57,573 bases of DNA from Anaerostipes hominis (ex Lee et al. 2021) (GCF_002270485.1 NZ_NQOG01000018.1:1-57573); one strand, 5' to 3'. Positions 13,805 through 22,069 are shown, counted from the first letter of the stretch. Notes: a model not told the origin generated them from the sequence alone. Translations and numbers: made by a program.

Positions 13805-15286
13805 ATGTCTATGATTCAAATTTCAGATTTAACGTTTTCATATGATACCAGTTTTGATTATATCTTTGAGCATGTCTCATTTCAAATTGATACGGACTGG
13901 AAGCTTGGATTTACGGGAAGAAATGGAAGGGGGAAAACCACATTTTTAAAATTATTGATGGGAGAGTATGAGTATAGGGGCTCTATTGCGGCGAGTGTAA
14001 AATTTGATTATTTTCCGTATCCGGTAAAGGACCCGACGGCGCTCACAGTGGATGTGCTGGAGTCTGTGGACCCGCAATATGAACTTTGGAAGGTCATGAA
14101 AGAGATGTCACAGCTGGGTGTTCCGGATGAAGTCCTGTACCGTCCATTCCAAACGTTATCAAACGGAGAGCAGACGAAAGTGCTGCTGGCTGTTTTGTTT
14201 GGCAAAGAAAACAATTTTCTGCTGATCGATGAGCCTACCAATCACCTGGATGCCGAGGCCAGAAGAAAGGTAGGAGCGTATTTAAACTCCAAGAAAGGAT
14301 TTATTCTTGTATCCCATGACCGGGCGTTTCTGGATGAGTGTACGGATCACGTTTTATCTGTGAACAGAACGGAGATCGAGGTGCAGAAGGGAAATTTTTC
14401 TTCCTGGTATGAAAATAAGCTTCTCAGAGACCAGTATGAACTCTCGGAAAATGAGAAACTGAAAAAGGAGATCGGAAGGCTTTTAAAATCTCAGAGAAGG
14501 ACTGAGGGATGGTCAGATCAGGTGGAAAAGACAAAAAGGGGCACCAGAAACTCCGGCCTTCGTCCGGACAGGGGATTCATCGGCCATAAGGCGGCAAAAA
14601 TGATGAAGCGGTCAAAGGCGGCAGAGACAAGAAAGGAAGATGCAGTCAAAGAGAAATCAAAGCTGTTAAAGAATATCGAGACTTCGGAAGCCTTAAAAAT
14701 ATCTCCTCTGGAACACCATGCGAAACGGCTGGCAGTATTGGAGGATGTGTCAATTTCCTATGGAAGCAAAATTGTAACCGAAAATCTGTCCTTTGACATT
14801 GAGAAAGGGGACAGGATTGCCCTGGTTGGGAAAAATGGCTGCGGAAAATCCAGTGTGCTGAAACTTTTGCTTGGAAAGGCGGTGGATCACGAAGGTTATC
14901 TTTATAAAGCCAATGGTCTGAGAATATCTTATGTGCCCCAGAACACGGACGGATTGAAGGGGGATCTCAGAGAGTATGCATATAACTGCGGTATTGATGA
15001 GAGTCTGTTTAAGACCATCTTGAGAAAGCTGGATTTTTCCAGGATTCAGTTTGAGAAAAAAATAGAGGAATTCAGCGAGGGACAGAAAAAGAAGGTGCTG
15101 ATCGCAGGAAGTCTGTGTGAGCAGGCACATCTGTATTTGTGGGATGAACCCTTGAACTATATTGATGTGTTTTCCAGGATACAGATTGAGGAATTGCTGA
15201 AAAACAGCGGAATAACCCTTTTATTTGTGGAGCATGACCTGGCATTCTGCAATCAGATTAAAACAAAAGAAATTTTAATGCAATAA
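13805..15286 (+). CDS. Lsa-family ABC-F ribosome-protection protein
   Basis: This 493-residue protein has two ABC domains and no membrane segment. Walker A sites are GRNGRGKTT (about residue 39) and GKNGCGKSS (about 343). The signatures are LSNGEQTKV and FSEGQKKKV, and Walker B is LLIDEPTNHLD in the first domain and a diverged YLWDEPLNYID in the second. The linker (about 205-310) is long and basic, as in antibiotic-resistance ABC-F proteins. Length and opening MSMIQISDLTFSYDTSFDYI are typical of the Lsa group, which displaces lincosamides, pleuromutilins and streptogramin A from the ribosome. CAGGAGG fixes ATG 13805. Whether this chromosomal copy confers resistance is not known. Confidence 0.9.
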   Translation: MSMIQISDLTFSYDTSFDYIFEHVSFQIDTDWKLGFTGRNGRGKTTFLKLLMGEYEYRGSIAASVKFDYFPYPVKDPTALTVDVLESVDPQYELWKVMKEMSQLGVPDEVLYRPFQTLSNGEQTKVLLAVLFGKENNFLLIDEPTNHLDAEARRKVGAYLNSKKGFILVSHDRAFLDECTDHVLSVNRTEIEVQKGNFSSWYENKLLRDQYELSENEKLKKEIGRLLKSQRRTEGWSDQVEKTKRGTRNSGLRPDRGFIGHKAAKMMKRSKAAETRKEDAVKEKSKLLKNIETSEALKISPLEHHAKRLAVLEDVSISYGSKIVTENLSFDIEKGDRIALVGKNGCGKSSVLKLLLGKAVDHEGYLYKANGLRISYVPQNTDGLKGDLREYAYNCGIDESLFKTILRKLDFSRIQFEKKIEEFSEGQKKKVLIAGSLCEQAHLYLWDEPLNYIDVFSRIQIEELLKNSGITLLFVEHDLAFCNQIKTKEILMQ

Positions 15287-15302
15287 AACAGTGCTCAGAA
15301 TG

Positions 15303-15349
15303 AAGCCTCCTTCAAATGGAAATAATAATTCCATAAGAGAAGGAGGCTT
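15303..15349 (+). promoter_or_regulatory. Hairpin that sequesters the permease ribosome binding site
   Basis: AAGCCTCCTTC (15303-15313) pairs perfectly with GAAGGAGGCTT (15339-15349). An inner stem ATGGAA/TTCCAT (15316-15321 with 15329-15334) closes the loop. The 3' arm contains the AAGGAGG of the next gene, whose ATG is at 15352. The hairpin can block initiation or, with only four T residues after it, act as a weak terminator of the ABC-F transcript. Confidence 0.75.
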
Positions 15350-15351
15350 TT

Positions 15352-16656
15352 ATGATTCGCTGGATAGAAAAAAAATTTAAATTAAGAGAGCATCATACAG
15401 ATATCAGAACAGAATTCCTGGCAGGTATCACAGTCTTTATTACCATGGCCTATGCCCTGGCTACGGTGCCCAACATGCTGGAAGCCACGGGAGTGGATAA
15501 GCACGTGATGATGACGGTTATGGTACTGCTCATCGCCGCTGCGACACTGGCGATGGCACTTTATACGAACCGGCCCTTTGCCCTGGCACCGGGACTCAGC
15601 AGTGCAGGGATTGTGGCTGCTATGATAAGCGCCGATCACGTACCGGTAAGGATTGCAGGAGGCATTGTTTTCTGGAGTGGTCTGCTGTTTCTCGCCATTA
15701 CATTTTTGGGTCTCAGGGAGGCGATCGTAAGAGCTGTCCCTGCCAGTTTAAAATATGCGGTCAGCGCTGGTATCGGTATTTTCATTGCTCTGATCGGAGC
15801 AAGGGGAGCGGGTATTATTGCGGCGAATGAGGCAAAAAACAGCCTTGTATTTGAAAACCCTGGATCGCCGGAGGTGATTACGGCAGTGTTTGGATTTGTC
15901 ATTCTCCTGATTCTGAGGGCAAAGCGTGTGCCTGGAGATATGGTTCTGTCTATACTGGCGGCTGCCATAGCCGGAATACCGCTGGGAGTGACGAAACTGC
16001 CTGAAAAGATTATTTCCATGCCGGCTTCTGTCGGGGGACAGCTGTTTCAGATTGATATCCTTGGAGCGCTTCAGGTGTTCTATCTTCCGTTTCTTTTAGC
16101 CCTGTTTGTTCCGGATTTCTTTGCCACCGTGGGGACAATCCTTGGGGTTGGTGCACGCGCGGGTTACCTGGATGAGAACGGGAACTTTGACGGCATTGAT
16201 CAGTGTTTCCAGGTAGATGCGGCTGCAACGAGTCTGGGAGCACTGTTTGGAATGCCGGGCATGACCACTTATCTGGAATCTTCTGCGGGTATCGAGTCCG
16301 GGGGAAAGACGGGACTGACCGTAGTGTTTACGAGCATATGCTTTCTGTTTGCACTGTTTTTTGCCCCGGTGGCCCTCATCATACCTTCTGCGGCTACGGC
16401 CCCGGTGCTGGTCTATATCGGCATCAGCATGCTGGAGGCCATGAGCCATATTAAGTATGATGATGTGACGGAGAGTATGCCGTCCTTTATGTGCGTGGTT
16501 TTCACAGTTCTGGCCGGAAATATCGCAAACGGGATCTGCACCGCCATTCTGACGTATCTGGTCATGAAAACGGCGGGAGGGAAAACAAAAGAGATACATC
16601 CGTTCATGTATCTCTTAGGTGCGGTGAGTTTGCTTTACTTTTATACGCTGTTTTGA
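15352..16656 (+). CDS. NCS2-family (AzgA/PbuG-like) purine permease
   Basis: This 434-residue membrane protein has 12-14 helices and the AzgA-branch signatures of NCS2: TDIRTEFLAGITVFITMAYA near the start, LAPGLSSAGIVAAM at 79, a conserved AVPASLKYAVSAGIGIFIAL helix, and GMPGMTTYLESSAGIESGG, which replaces the usual GTSTVTTYIESAAG motif. Members import adenine, guanine or hypoxanthine with protons. No purine riboswitch is visible upstream. Instead the ribosome binding site is inside a perfect hairpin. The next gene converges on it from 16668. Confidence 0.9.
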   Translation: MIRWIEKKFKLREHHTDIRTEFLAGITVFITMAYALATVPNMLEATGVDKHVMMTVMVLLIAAATLAMALYTNRPFALAPGLSSAGIVAAMISADHVPVRIAGGIVFWSGLLFLAITFLGLREAIVRAVPASLKYAVSAGIGIFIALIGARGAGIIAANEAKNSLVFENPGSPEVITAVFGFVILLILRAKRVPGDMVLSILAAAIAGIPLGVTKLPEKIISMPASVGGQLFQIDILGALQVFYLPFLLALFVPDFFATVGTILGVGARAGYLDENGNFDGIDQCFQVDAAATSLGALFGMPGMTTYLESSAGIESGGKTGLTVVFTSICFLFALFFAPVALIIPSAATAPVLVYIGISMLEAMSHIKYDDVTESMPSFMCVVFTVLAGNIANGICTAILTYLVMKTAGGKTKEIHPFMYLLGAVSLLYFYTLF

Positions 16657-16667
16657 CGAAAAATATT

Positions 16668-17297
16668 TTAGCGTTTCCTGCGGAATTCTGTATATGAGTA
16701 TACAAACGGTGTGATGACCATGACCGCCAGGACTGTCAAAAAGACAGGCACCTGAAACGATTCGGGTGCAAGAGCGGTGAGTGTGACTGTCAGTCCTCCC
16801 AGTACCCATATTTTTGCGGCCAGCCGATGCGTCAGAAACCAGTTTTGTTCATCGGCCAGGGTCCATGGGGTTCGTATGCCAATAAAATAATTATGTTTTG
16901 TTTTGGGCAGCAGGTTTCCAAGAAAAATAAATAAGCTGCCCATGCCCAGACAGAAGATCAGGTTGACATCAAAATCAATTTTAAAGGCTGACGCAATCGT
17001 CATGATCTGGACAACGAAGAATACCAGGCCTATGACGAAGGTGTACCGGTGATATTCTTTCTGAAATTTATCATAGTTTTCAGAATTGGGATCTGTACGC
17101 CGCATAAACTGAAAAAGTATGGTGATCAAAAAGATGACAGCCGGAAATATAAAGATCGTAAATTTGGGAGCGTAACGGTCGATGGCTCCATGCGTGTTCC
17201 AATGGGCAGGGATCTGTTCGGGCAGGGAAGAGAATACTGCCAGAGAAAGCAGCAGGGAGACCGCTGTCAGTAAAATACTTGATCTGGATTGTTTCAT
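16668..17297 (-). CDS. SdpI-family membrane protein (immunity-type)
   Basis: This 209-residue protein has six predicted helices. An N-terminal DUF1648 segment (LPEQIPAHWNTHGAIDRYAP) is followed by an SdpI domain with GNLLPKTKHNYFIGIRTPWT and the end LAVMVITPFVYSYTEFRRKR. In Bacillus, SdpI protects against the SdpC cannibalism toxin and also inactivates the autorepressor SdpR. The repressor gene is immediately upstream, separated by the stop codon only. No sdpA, sdpB or sdpC gene is in the window, so the pair may be an orphan immunity or stress-sensing unit. Confidence 0.9.
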   Translation of the reverse strand: MKQSRSSILLTAVSLLLSLAVFSSLPEQIPAHWNTHGAIDRYAPKFTIFIFPAVIFLITILFQFMRRTDPNSENYDKFQKEYHRYTFVIGLVFFVVQIMTIASAFKIDFDVNLIFCLGMGSLFIFLGNLLPKTKHNYFIGIRTPWTLADEQNWFLTHRLAAKIWVLGGLTVTLTALAPESFQVPVFLTVLAVMVITPFVYSYTEFRRKR

Positions 17298-17564
17298 TTA
17301 TATGTCCTCCTTAAAGCTTTGAAACCAGTGAATCACTTCTTCAAATACAGAGAGATTCAATTCATAATAAATATATTTTCCTTGTTTCTTGTCGGTTATG
17401 AGATTTGCCTGTTTTAAAATGTTCAGATGATGGGAAATCGATGCTCCTGTCATATCGAAATGACTGCATATTTCTCCGGCCGGCATGGAACCGTCTTTCA
17501 GCAAGTCTAAAATTTCACGTCTGGTGGAATCCGACAATGCTTTGAATGTTTCCTGAAAACCCAC
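17298..17564 (-). CDS. SdpR-like ArsR-family autorepressor
   Basis: This 88-residue winged helix-turn-helix protein reads FKALSDSTRREILDLLKDGS, then PAGEICSHFDMTGASISHHL, NILKQANLITDKKQGKYIYY. It lacks the metal-binding cysteines of classical ArsR, as SdpR does. GTG at 17564 is chosen because AGGAGG lies four to five bases upstream; the frame extends further but into the ribosome binding site. It is directly followed by the SdpI gene. Two perfect palindromes upstream are its probable operators, giving autorepression relieved by SdpI. Confidence 0.85.
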   Translation of the reverse strand: MGFQETFKALSDSTRREILDLLKDGSMPAGEICSHFDMTGASISHHLNILKQANLITDKKQGKYIYYELNLSVFEEVIHWFQSFKEDI

Positions 17565-17581
17565 AGTTCCTCCTTTCTGAT

Positions 17582-17658
17582 ACATTTAGAAATTTATCTA
17601 AATGTATTATACCATTCTGTTCATACAAAAGCAAGAACATTTAGAAGATTATCTAAAT
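17582..17658 (-). promoter_or_regulatory. SdpR operator pair and promoter
   Basis: ATTTAGA-N6-TCTAAAT occurs at 17584-17603 (extended by ACA/TGT to 17582-17605 around AATTTA) and again at 17639-17658 around AGATTA. Between them the minus-strand promoter TTGCTT (17629-17634), 17 bases, TATAAT (17606-17611) is visible. The second operator lies just upstream of the -35 and the first lies between the -10 and the start codon. Confidence 0.8.
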
Positions 17659-17889
17659 AAATATGAGTTTTTTACCACTATTTTTGTCACGCTTTGAAAT
17701 GCGTTCCTCCAATAGTGATAAAAAACTATGGTTGAATGGTTCCTTTTATTGGTGGAATACCTTTCCGGCAGATGTCATACCCACAGGGTACCCCGTATTT
17801 TATGCCCTTCAGGCTTGGCGCGCTTCGCGCGATAAGGTATGCAATATCATCCAAGATTTTCTCAGCACATTTATGTTAAACTTGGTATT
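17659..17889. other. Intergenic stretch before the AraC gene
   Basis: No gene is supported. A short hairpin GCGCG-CTT-CGCGC lies around 17818-17830. No ribosome binding site is apparent ahead of the next ATG. Confidence 0.4.
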
Positions 17890-18714
17890 ATGAAAGAAAT
17901 AAGAGAAATATTTTATGACGAACAATTAAAGATTGAAGCCTATGGCTTTTACGGACTCAAACAGAAGTTTCCTAATCATTTTCACGATCATTACGTGATC
18001 GGATGCATTGAGAGCGGTATGCGGAAAGTGACTTGCCGGGGAGAAGAATTTCTTATTGAACCAGGAGACCTGCTGTTTTTTAATTACAGGGAGAACCATG
18101 CATGCGAGCAGGTGGGGGATTACCCTCTGAACTGCAGATTTATTAATATCAAGAGAGAAAGGATGAAAGAAATTGCAGAAGAGATCACGGGAAAGTATGA
18201 ATATCCCGAGTTTGAAAGACCGGTGATCCGGAAGTGTTCAAAATCTGAGCTTCTCCGGGAAGTGTACCGGATGGTGGCAGTGGGGAATCAGGAGTTTGAA
18301 AAGGAGGAGTTATTTTATCTTCTCATGGAGCAGCTGCTCTCCGAGTATGCGGTATTTGAACAGAAGAAAGTACAGGTGCCTGACACAGAACGGCTCAATG
18401 CTGTATGCAGTTATATGAAGGGGCATTACAGTGAGAACGTTTCACTGGAACAGCTCTGTAAGATTGCAGGCGTCAGCAGATACAGCCTGATCCGGTATTT
18501 TACAAAGTATAAAAAGATTACACCGTACCAATACCTGGAATCCATCAGGGTAAACCGGGCCAAATTATATTTGGAGGAGGGAACAGAGCCGGCAGAGGCG
18601 GCGGCTCTGACCGGATTCTCAGATCAGAGCCATTTTACAAATTTCTTTAAGCGGCTGTTTGGCCTGACACCGGCACAATATCAGAGAATTTTTACAGAAA
18701 AGAAAGGTTATTAA
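17890..18714 (+). CDS. AraC-family regulator with cupin N-terminus
   Basis: This 274-residue protein has an N-terminal cupin (residues 15-90) with FPNHFHDHYVIGCIESG and FLIEPGDLLFFNYRENHACE. A C-terminal AraC DNA-binding domain begins at about residue 180 (NVSLEQLCKIAGVSRYSLIR, then EAAALTGFSDQSHFTNFFKR). It precedes a DMT transporter gene by two bases; AraC-cupin/EamA pairs like this commonly control the exporter. ATG 17890 is the first Met consistent with the family start, but no clear Shine-Dalgarno is seen, so the start is tentative and could be leaderless. Confidence 0.85.
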   Translation: MKEIREIFYDEQLKIEAYGFYGLKQKFPNHFHDHYVIGCIESGMRKVTCRGEEFLIEPGDLLFFNYRENHACEQVGDYPLNCRFINIKRERMKEIAEEITGKYEYPEFERPVIRKCSKSELLREVYRMVAVGNQEFEKEELFYLLMEQLLSEYAVFEQKKVQVPDTERLNAVCSYMKGHYSENVSLEQLCKIAGVSRYSLIRYFTKYKKITPYQYLESIRVNRAKLYLEEGTEPAEAAALTGFSDQSHFTNFFKRLFGLTPAQYQRIFTEKKGY

Positions 18715-18716
18715 CT

Positions 18717-19634
18717 ATGGAAGACAAAAAATACATACAGGGTCATTTGTTTGCACTGGCTACTATTTTTTTATGGGGCACAACGTTTATCTCCACGAAG
18801 ATTCTGCTCAGGCAGTTTCAGCCGATTGAGATTTTATTTTTCCGTTTCCTTCTGGGCTTCTTGGTGCTGATTCTTATTTATCCAAAGAGGCTGAAGACAG
18901 AAGGCTGGAGGGAAGAAAAATATTTTATGGCAGCCGGCCTGTGCGGGATCACCCTGTACTATTTATTTGAAAATATTGCCCTCACATACACGATGGCTTC
19001 CAATGTGGGGGTTATTATTTCCGTATCGCCGTTTTTTACGGCACTCCTGGCAAGAGTGGTGACGGGAGAAAAGTCTCTTGGAAGACGTTTTTTTCTTGGA
19101 TTTTTGCTGGCCATGTGCGGTATTTGCCTGATCTCTTTCGGCGGCACAGCGCTGCATCTGAGCCCAAAAGGGGATTTTCTGGCAGTGCTTGCAGCCTTCG
19201 TATGGGCGGCTTATTCCATGCTGACAAAAAAAATCGGAAACTTCGGACACAATATCATGCAGTCCACAAGGCGCTGCTTTGCATGGGGACTTTTGTTCAT
19301 GTCTCCGGTTCTGCTGTTTACGGATATTTCCTTGGGGAGGCAGAGATTTGCTGATCCTTTAAATCTTGGGAACCTTCTGTTCCTTGGGATAGGCGCCTCA
19401 GCCATCTGCTTCGTCACCTGGAATACGGCAGTGAAAAGGCTGGGTGCAGTAAAAACTACTGTTTATATCTATATGGTTCCGGTGGTGACCATCATTACAT
19501 CGGTCCTGATCCTTGGTGAAGAACTGACGGTCAGGGCGGCGTGCGGTGCTTTTTTGACGATCGCGGGCCTGTTTTTATCAGTGGAAAAGAAGAAAAAGAG
19601 TGAAAAGTGTGACTTACTCACAGAAGTATTATAG
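18717..19634 (+). CDS. EamA/DMT-family transporter
   Basis: This 305-residue protein has ten predicted helices in two EamA repeats. The first begins LFALATIFLWGTTFISTKIL and carries the inner motif ENIALTYTMASNVGVIISVS. The second begins GDFLAVLAAFVWAAYSMLTK and ends GAVKTTVYIYMVPVVTIITS. EamA proteins export amino acids or other metabolites. It starts two bases after the AraC regulator stop, so the two are co-transcribed. The substrate is unknown. Confidence 0.9.
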   Translation: MEDKKYIQGHLFALATIFLWGTTFISTKILLRQFQPIEILFFRFLLGFLVLILIYPKRLKTEGWREEKYFMAAGLCGITLYYLFENIALTYTMASNVGVIISVSPFFTALLARVVTGEKSLGRRFFLGFLLAMCGICLISFGGTALHLSPKGDFLAVLAAFVWAAYSMLTKKIGNFGHNIMQSTRRCFAWGLLFMSPVLLFTDISLGRQRFADPLNLGNLLFLGIGASAICFVTWNTAVKRLGAVKTTVYIYMVPVVTIITSVLILGEELTVRAACGAFLTIAGLFLSVEKKKKSEKCDLLTEVL

Positions 19635-19691
19635 AAAAGCGATATAATGGACTCAGATAGTTAATGATGATTTAGAAAAGGAGTGACCATT

Positions 19692-20015
19692 ATGTCAGTT
19701 TTAAAAATAACAACAGCAAATTTTGACGAGGAAGTATTAAACGCAAAGGAGCCGGTTCTGATCGATTTTTGGGCAGCCTGGTGCGGGCCGTGCAGGATGA
19801 TGTCTCCGGTTGTGGATGAGATCGCGGAAGAACTTTCCGGAGTGAAGGTCGGAAAGATCAATGTGGATGAGGAACAGGAACTGGCCGTAGGATTCCGTGT
19901 CATGTCCATTCCTACACTTTTGATCTTTAAGAATGGAAAAATAGAAAAGAGCTTTGTGGGAGCAAGGGATAAAAAAGAAATCGTCGATGCTCTGAAAATG
20001 CAGGAGACAGAATAA
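19692..20015 (+). CDS. trxA: Thioredoxin
   Basis: This 107-residue protein is a standard thioredoxin. The active site is WCGPC (Trp30, Cys31, Cys34), the cis-proline motif is MSIPTLLIFK, and DFWAAW precedes the active site. It reduces protein disulfides in the cytoplasm and is itself reduced by thioredoxin reductase, encoded next. The ATG at 19692 is preceded by AAGGAG. A TATAAT-like -10 lies upstream near 19641. Confidence 0.95.
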   Translation: MSVLKITTANFDEEVLNAKEPVLIDFWAAWCGPCRMMSPVVDEIAEELSGVKVGKINVDEEQELAVGFRVMSIPTLLIFKNGKIEKSFVGARDKKEIVDALKMQETE

Positions 20016-20026
20016 GATGCCGAGGG

Positions 20027-20038
20027 AATGTGTTATAA
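20027..20038 (+). promoter_or_regulatory. Extended -10 promoter of trxB
   Basis: TGTGTTATAAT with extended-type TG lies about 45 bases upstream of the trxB start and 15 bases after the trxA stop. No good -35 is seen. Confidence 0.45.
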
Positions 20039-20080
20039 TAAGAAGCAAAGACAGTAAAGTAAAAGAAAGGGGTTTTCCTT

Positions 20081-21016
20081 ATGAAAATTTATGATTTGAT
20101 TATCATCGGCGCAGGACCTGCAGGAATGTCCGCAGCCATTTACGCCAAGAGAGCTATGCTTGAAGTTTTGGTTTTAGAAAAAGAAGCCATGTCAGGAGGA
20201 CAGATCGTACAGACCTATGAAGTCGATAATTATCCCGGACTTCCAAAGATGACGGGAATGGATCTGGGAGACCAGTTCTATAACCATGCATCTGACCTGG
20301 GAGCAGAAGTCAGGACAGGAGAAGTCTCAGAGATCAGGCATGATCAGCCGATCAAAGAGATTGTTTTAAAAAACGGTGAAGTTCTGAAGACCAAAACGGT
20401 TATGCTTGCCACAGGGGCTACTCACAGAAAGCTGGGTGTCCCGGGAGAGGAAGAACTCACCGGTCTGGGAGTTTCTTATTGTGCAACCTGTGACGGAGCG
20501 TTTTTCAGGAACAAAACTGTGGCAGTCGTAGGCGGCGGTGATGTCGCTCTGGAAGATGCATTGTTCCTGAGCAGAATATGTGAGAAAGTATATCTGATTC
20601 ACAGGAGAGATGAATTCAGGGGCGCAAAGATTCTTCGGGATCAGGTGACGAGAAACGACAAAATACAAGTAATCTGGAATACGGTTGTGACGAGAATTGC
20701 CGGAAATGAGAGGGTTGAATCTATTTCCATCAAAGATGTGCATAACGATGTGGATAAGTCGCTGAAAGTCGATGGAATTTTTATCGCCGTAGGCACGGCT
20801 CCGCAGAGCACGCTCTTAAAAGATGAGCTTAAAACGGACGAAAGAGGCTACATTGTAGCCGGGGAAGACGGAGTGACGAATATTCCAGGAATTTTTGTAG
20901 GTGGGGACCAGAGGACCAAAAATCTGCGCCAAGTGGTGACTGCTGCCGCAGATGGGGCAAATTGTGTGGTGTCAGTGGAGAGTTACCTCCAAAAGTTAGA
21001 ATTGCCAGACAATTAA
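20081..21016 (+). CDS. trxB: Thioredoxin reductase
   Basis: This 311-residue flavoprotein has the FAD site IIGAGPAGMSAAIYAKRA at residues 6-23, the redox pair CATC (Cys134 and Cys137) and an NADPH-domain motif VVGGGDVALEDALFLS followed by HRRDEFRGAK, which favours NADPH. The C-terminal FAD motif is GIFVGGDQRTKNLRQVVTAA. It recycles TrxA with electrons from NADPH. AAAGGGG precedes the ATG. The stretch downstream carries DnaA boxes. Confidence 0.95.
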   Translation: MKIYDLIIIGAGPAGMSAAIYAKRAMLEVLVLEKEAMSGGQIVQTYEVDNYPGLPKMTGMDLGDQFYNHASDLGAEVRTGEVSEIRHDQPIKEIVLKNGEVLKTKTVMLATGATHRKLGVPGEEELTGLGVSYCATCDGAFFRNKTVAVVGGGDVALEDALFLSRICEKVYLIHRRDEFRGAKILRDQVTRNDKIQVIWNTVVTRIAGNERVESISIKDVHNDVDKSLKVDGIFIAVGTAPQSTLLKDELKTDERGYIVAGEDGVTNIPGIFVGGDQRTKNLRQVVTAAADGANCVVSVESYLQKLELPDN

Positions 21017-21130
21017 CAAAACAGGCAAAAAACTTAAAAATCAAGTGTAAAAGTCTGTTTTGTCATATTTGTATAAGAGTCGTATTTTCAAGTATCAAAT
21101 CGAAAAATACAGAAAAAAAAACATCACATT

Positions 21131-21201
21131 TTATCCACAGTACAAAATCACGGTTCTCCGCCATAATACAGTTATACACAAAGTTATCCACATTATCCAC
21201 A
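21131..21201 (+). promoter_or_regulatory. Cluster of four DnaA boxes
   Basis: TTATCCACA occurs at 21131-21139, 21184-21192 and 21193-21201. The one-mismatch form TTATACACA lies at 21172-21180. All four are on the same strand, and the last two abut head to tail. The stretch is AT-rich and lies between trxB and hpf. No dnaA, dnaN or recF gene is near, so it is not the usual origin context. Confidence 0.75.
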
Positions 21202-21280
21202 GCCGATTAAGGTCGAATTGTGGAAATGAAATTCGACAAAATGAAACATTTGTTTTGTGTAGATTTTATAAAAAGATTTG

Positions 21281-21309
21281 TTTTCAATGGAAAAGCTATA
21301 TGATATAAT
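21281..21309 (+). promoter_or_regulatory. Promoter of hpf
   Basis: TTTTCA (21281-21286), 17 bases, TATAAT (21304-21309). The hpf start is 34 bases further, preceded by AAAGGAG. Confidence 0.65.
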
Positions 21310-21342
21310 AATTAGTATCAAATAGTAAAGGAGTTGGAAGCC

Positions 21343-21873
21343 ATGAATTTCATTATTAGCGGTAAGAACATCGAAGTAACAGAAGGAATCAGGGCAGCAA
21401 TAGAAGAGAAATTAGGCAGGCTTGACAAGTACCTGGCTGATGACATTGACATCATCGTTACCTTGAGCGTTCAAAAAGAGAGACAAAAGATTGAAGTAAC
21501 AATTCCTATGAAGGGGCACATTATACGTGCAGAACAAGACAGTGCGGATATGTATGTATCCATTGATTTGGTAATTGATATTCTCGAACGTCAGATCAGA
21601 AGATATAAAACCCGTTTGATGAGTAAAAAATATGAAGGTGCAGGACTGAAACAGGAATTCATCGACAAGGACGAGGATGTGGACGATGATGAGATCCGCA
21701 TCATCAGGAGCAAGAAGTTTGCGATCAAGCCGATGGATGTGGAAGAGGCATGTATCCAGATGGATCTTTTGGGACACAATTTCTTCGTATTCCGTAACGC
21801 CGATACTTTTGAAGTAAACGTAGTATATAAAAGAAAGGGCAATACATACGGACTGATCGAACCGGAATTTTAG
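21343..21873 (+). CDS. hpf: Long-form ribosome hibernation promoting factor
   Basis: This 176-residue protein has an N-terminal S30AE domain (residues 1-100: NFIISGKNIEVTEGIRAAIE, then SADMYVSIDLVIDILERQIR) and a C-terminal dimerisation domain (115-176: IRIIRSKKFAIKPMDVEEAC, then FFVFRNADTFEVNVVYKRKG). The two-domain form dimerises 70S ribosomes into inactive 100S particles in stationary phase. ATG 21343 has AAAGGAG upstream. A TTCG-capped terminator follows at 21890. The gene commonly precedes secA in Firmicutes. Confidence 0.95.
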   Translation: MNFIISGKNIEVTEGIRAAIEEKLGRLDKYLADDIDIIVTLSVQKERQKIEVTIPMKGHIIRAEQDSADMYVSIDLVIDILERQIRRYKTRLMSKKYEGAGLKQEFIDKDEDVDDDEIRIIRSKKFAIKPMDVEEACIQMDLLGHNFFVFRNADTFEVNVVYKRKGNTYGLIEPEF

Positions 21874-21889
21874 GAATAAGGATTTTTTC

Positions 21890-21912
21890 AGGAGGCTTCG
21901 GCCTCCTTTTTG
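21890..21912 (+). terminator. hpf terminator
   Basis: AGGAGGC (21890-21896), loop TTCG, GCCTCCT (21901-21907), then T5 in all. Confidence 0.9.
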
Positions 21913-21998
21913 TTTACGGTAAAAATAACGTTGTTTGCGGCATTTCCGTGTATTTTTCCGCAAGAGGGGTATGATGAGCGCTGGGGCTGCCTTTTTTC

Positions 21999-22027
21999 TT
22001 GCCTACATTTTATAGAAGTGTTACAAT
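21999..22027 (+). promoter_or_regulatory. secA promoter
   Basis: TTGCCT (21999-22004), 17 bases, TACAAT (22022-22027), 43 bases ahead of the secA ATG. Confidence 0.6.
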
Positions 22028-22069
22028 ATCATAGATTACATGTGAATTTAATTGTTTGGGAGTAAAACT

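Noticed and set aside
15290-15351. Purine riboswitch upstream of the NCS2 permease
   Set aside because: The short space holds only a simple hairpin and lacks the three-way junction and conserved loops of purine riboswitches.
17663-17893. Plus-strand 76-codon frame between sdpR and AraC genes
   Set aside because: No ribosome binding site or family features; it only bridges the intergenic region.
21016-21062. Terminator after trxB formed by ACAAAACAG and CTGTTTTGT
   Set aside because: The loop is about 30 bases and there is no T-run, so I do not call it.
21017-21342. Chromosomal replication origin
   Set aside because: DnaA boxes are present, but dnaA, dnaN and rpmH are not near and no AT-rich unwinding element was clear, so the cluster is reported only as DnaA boxes.
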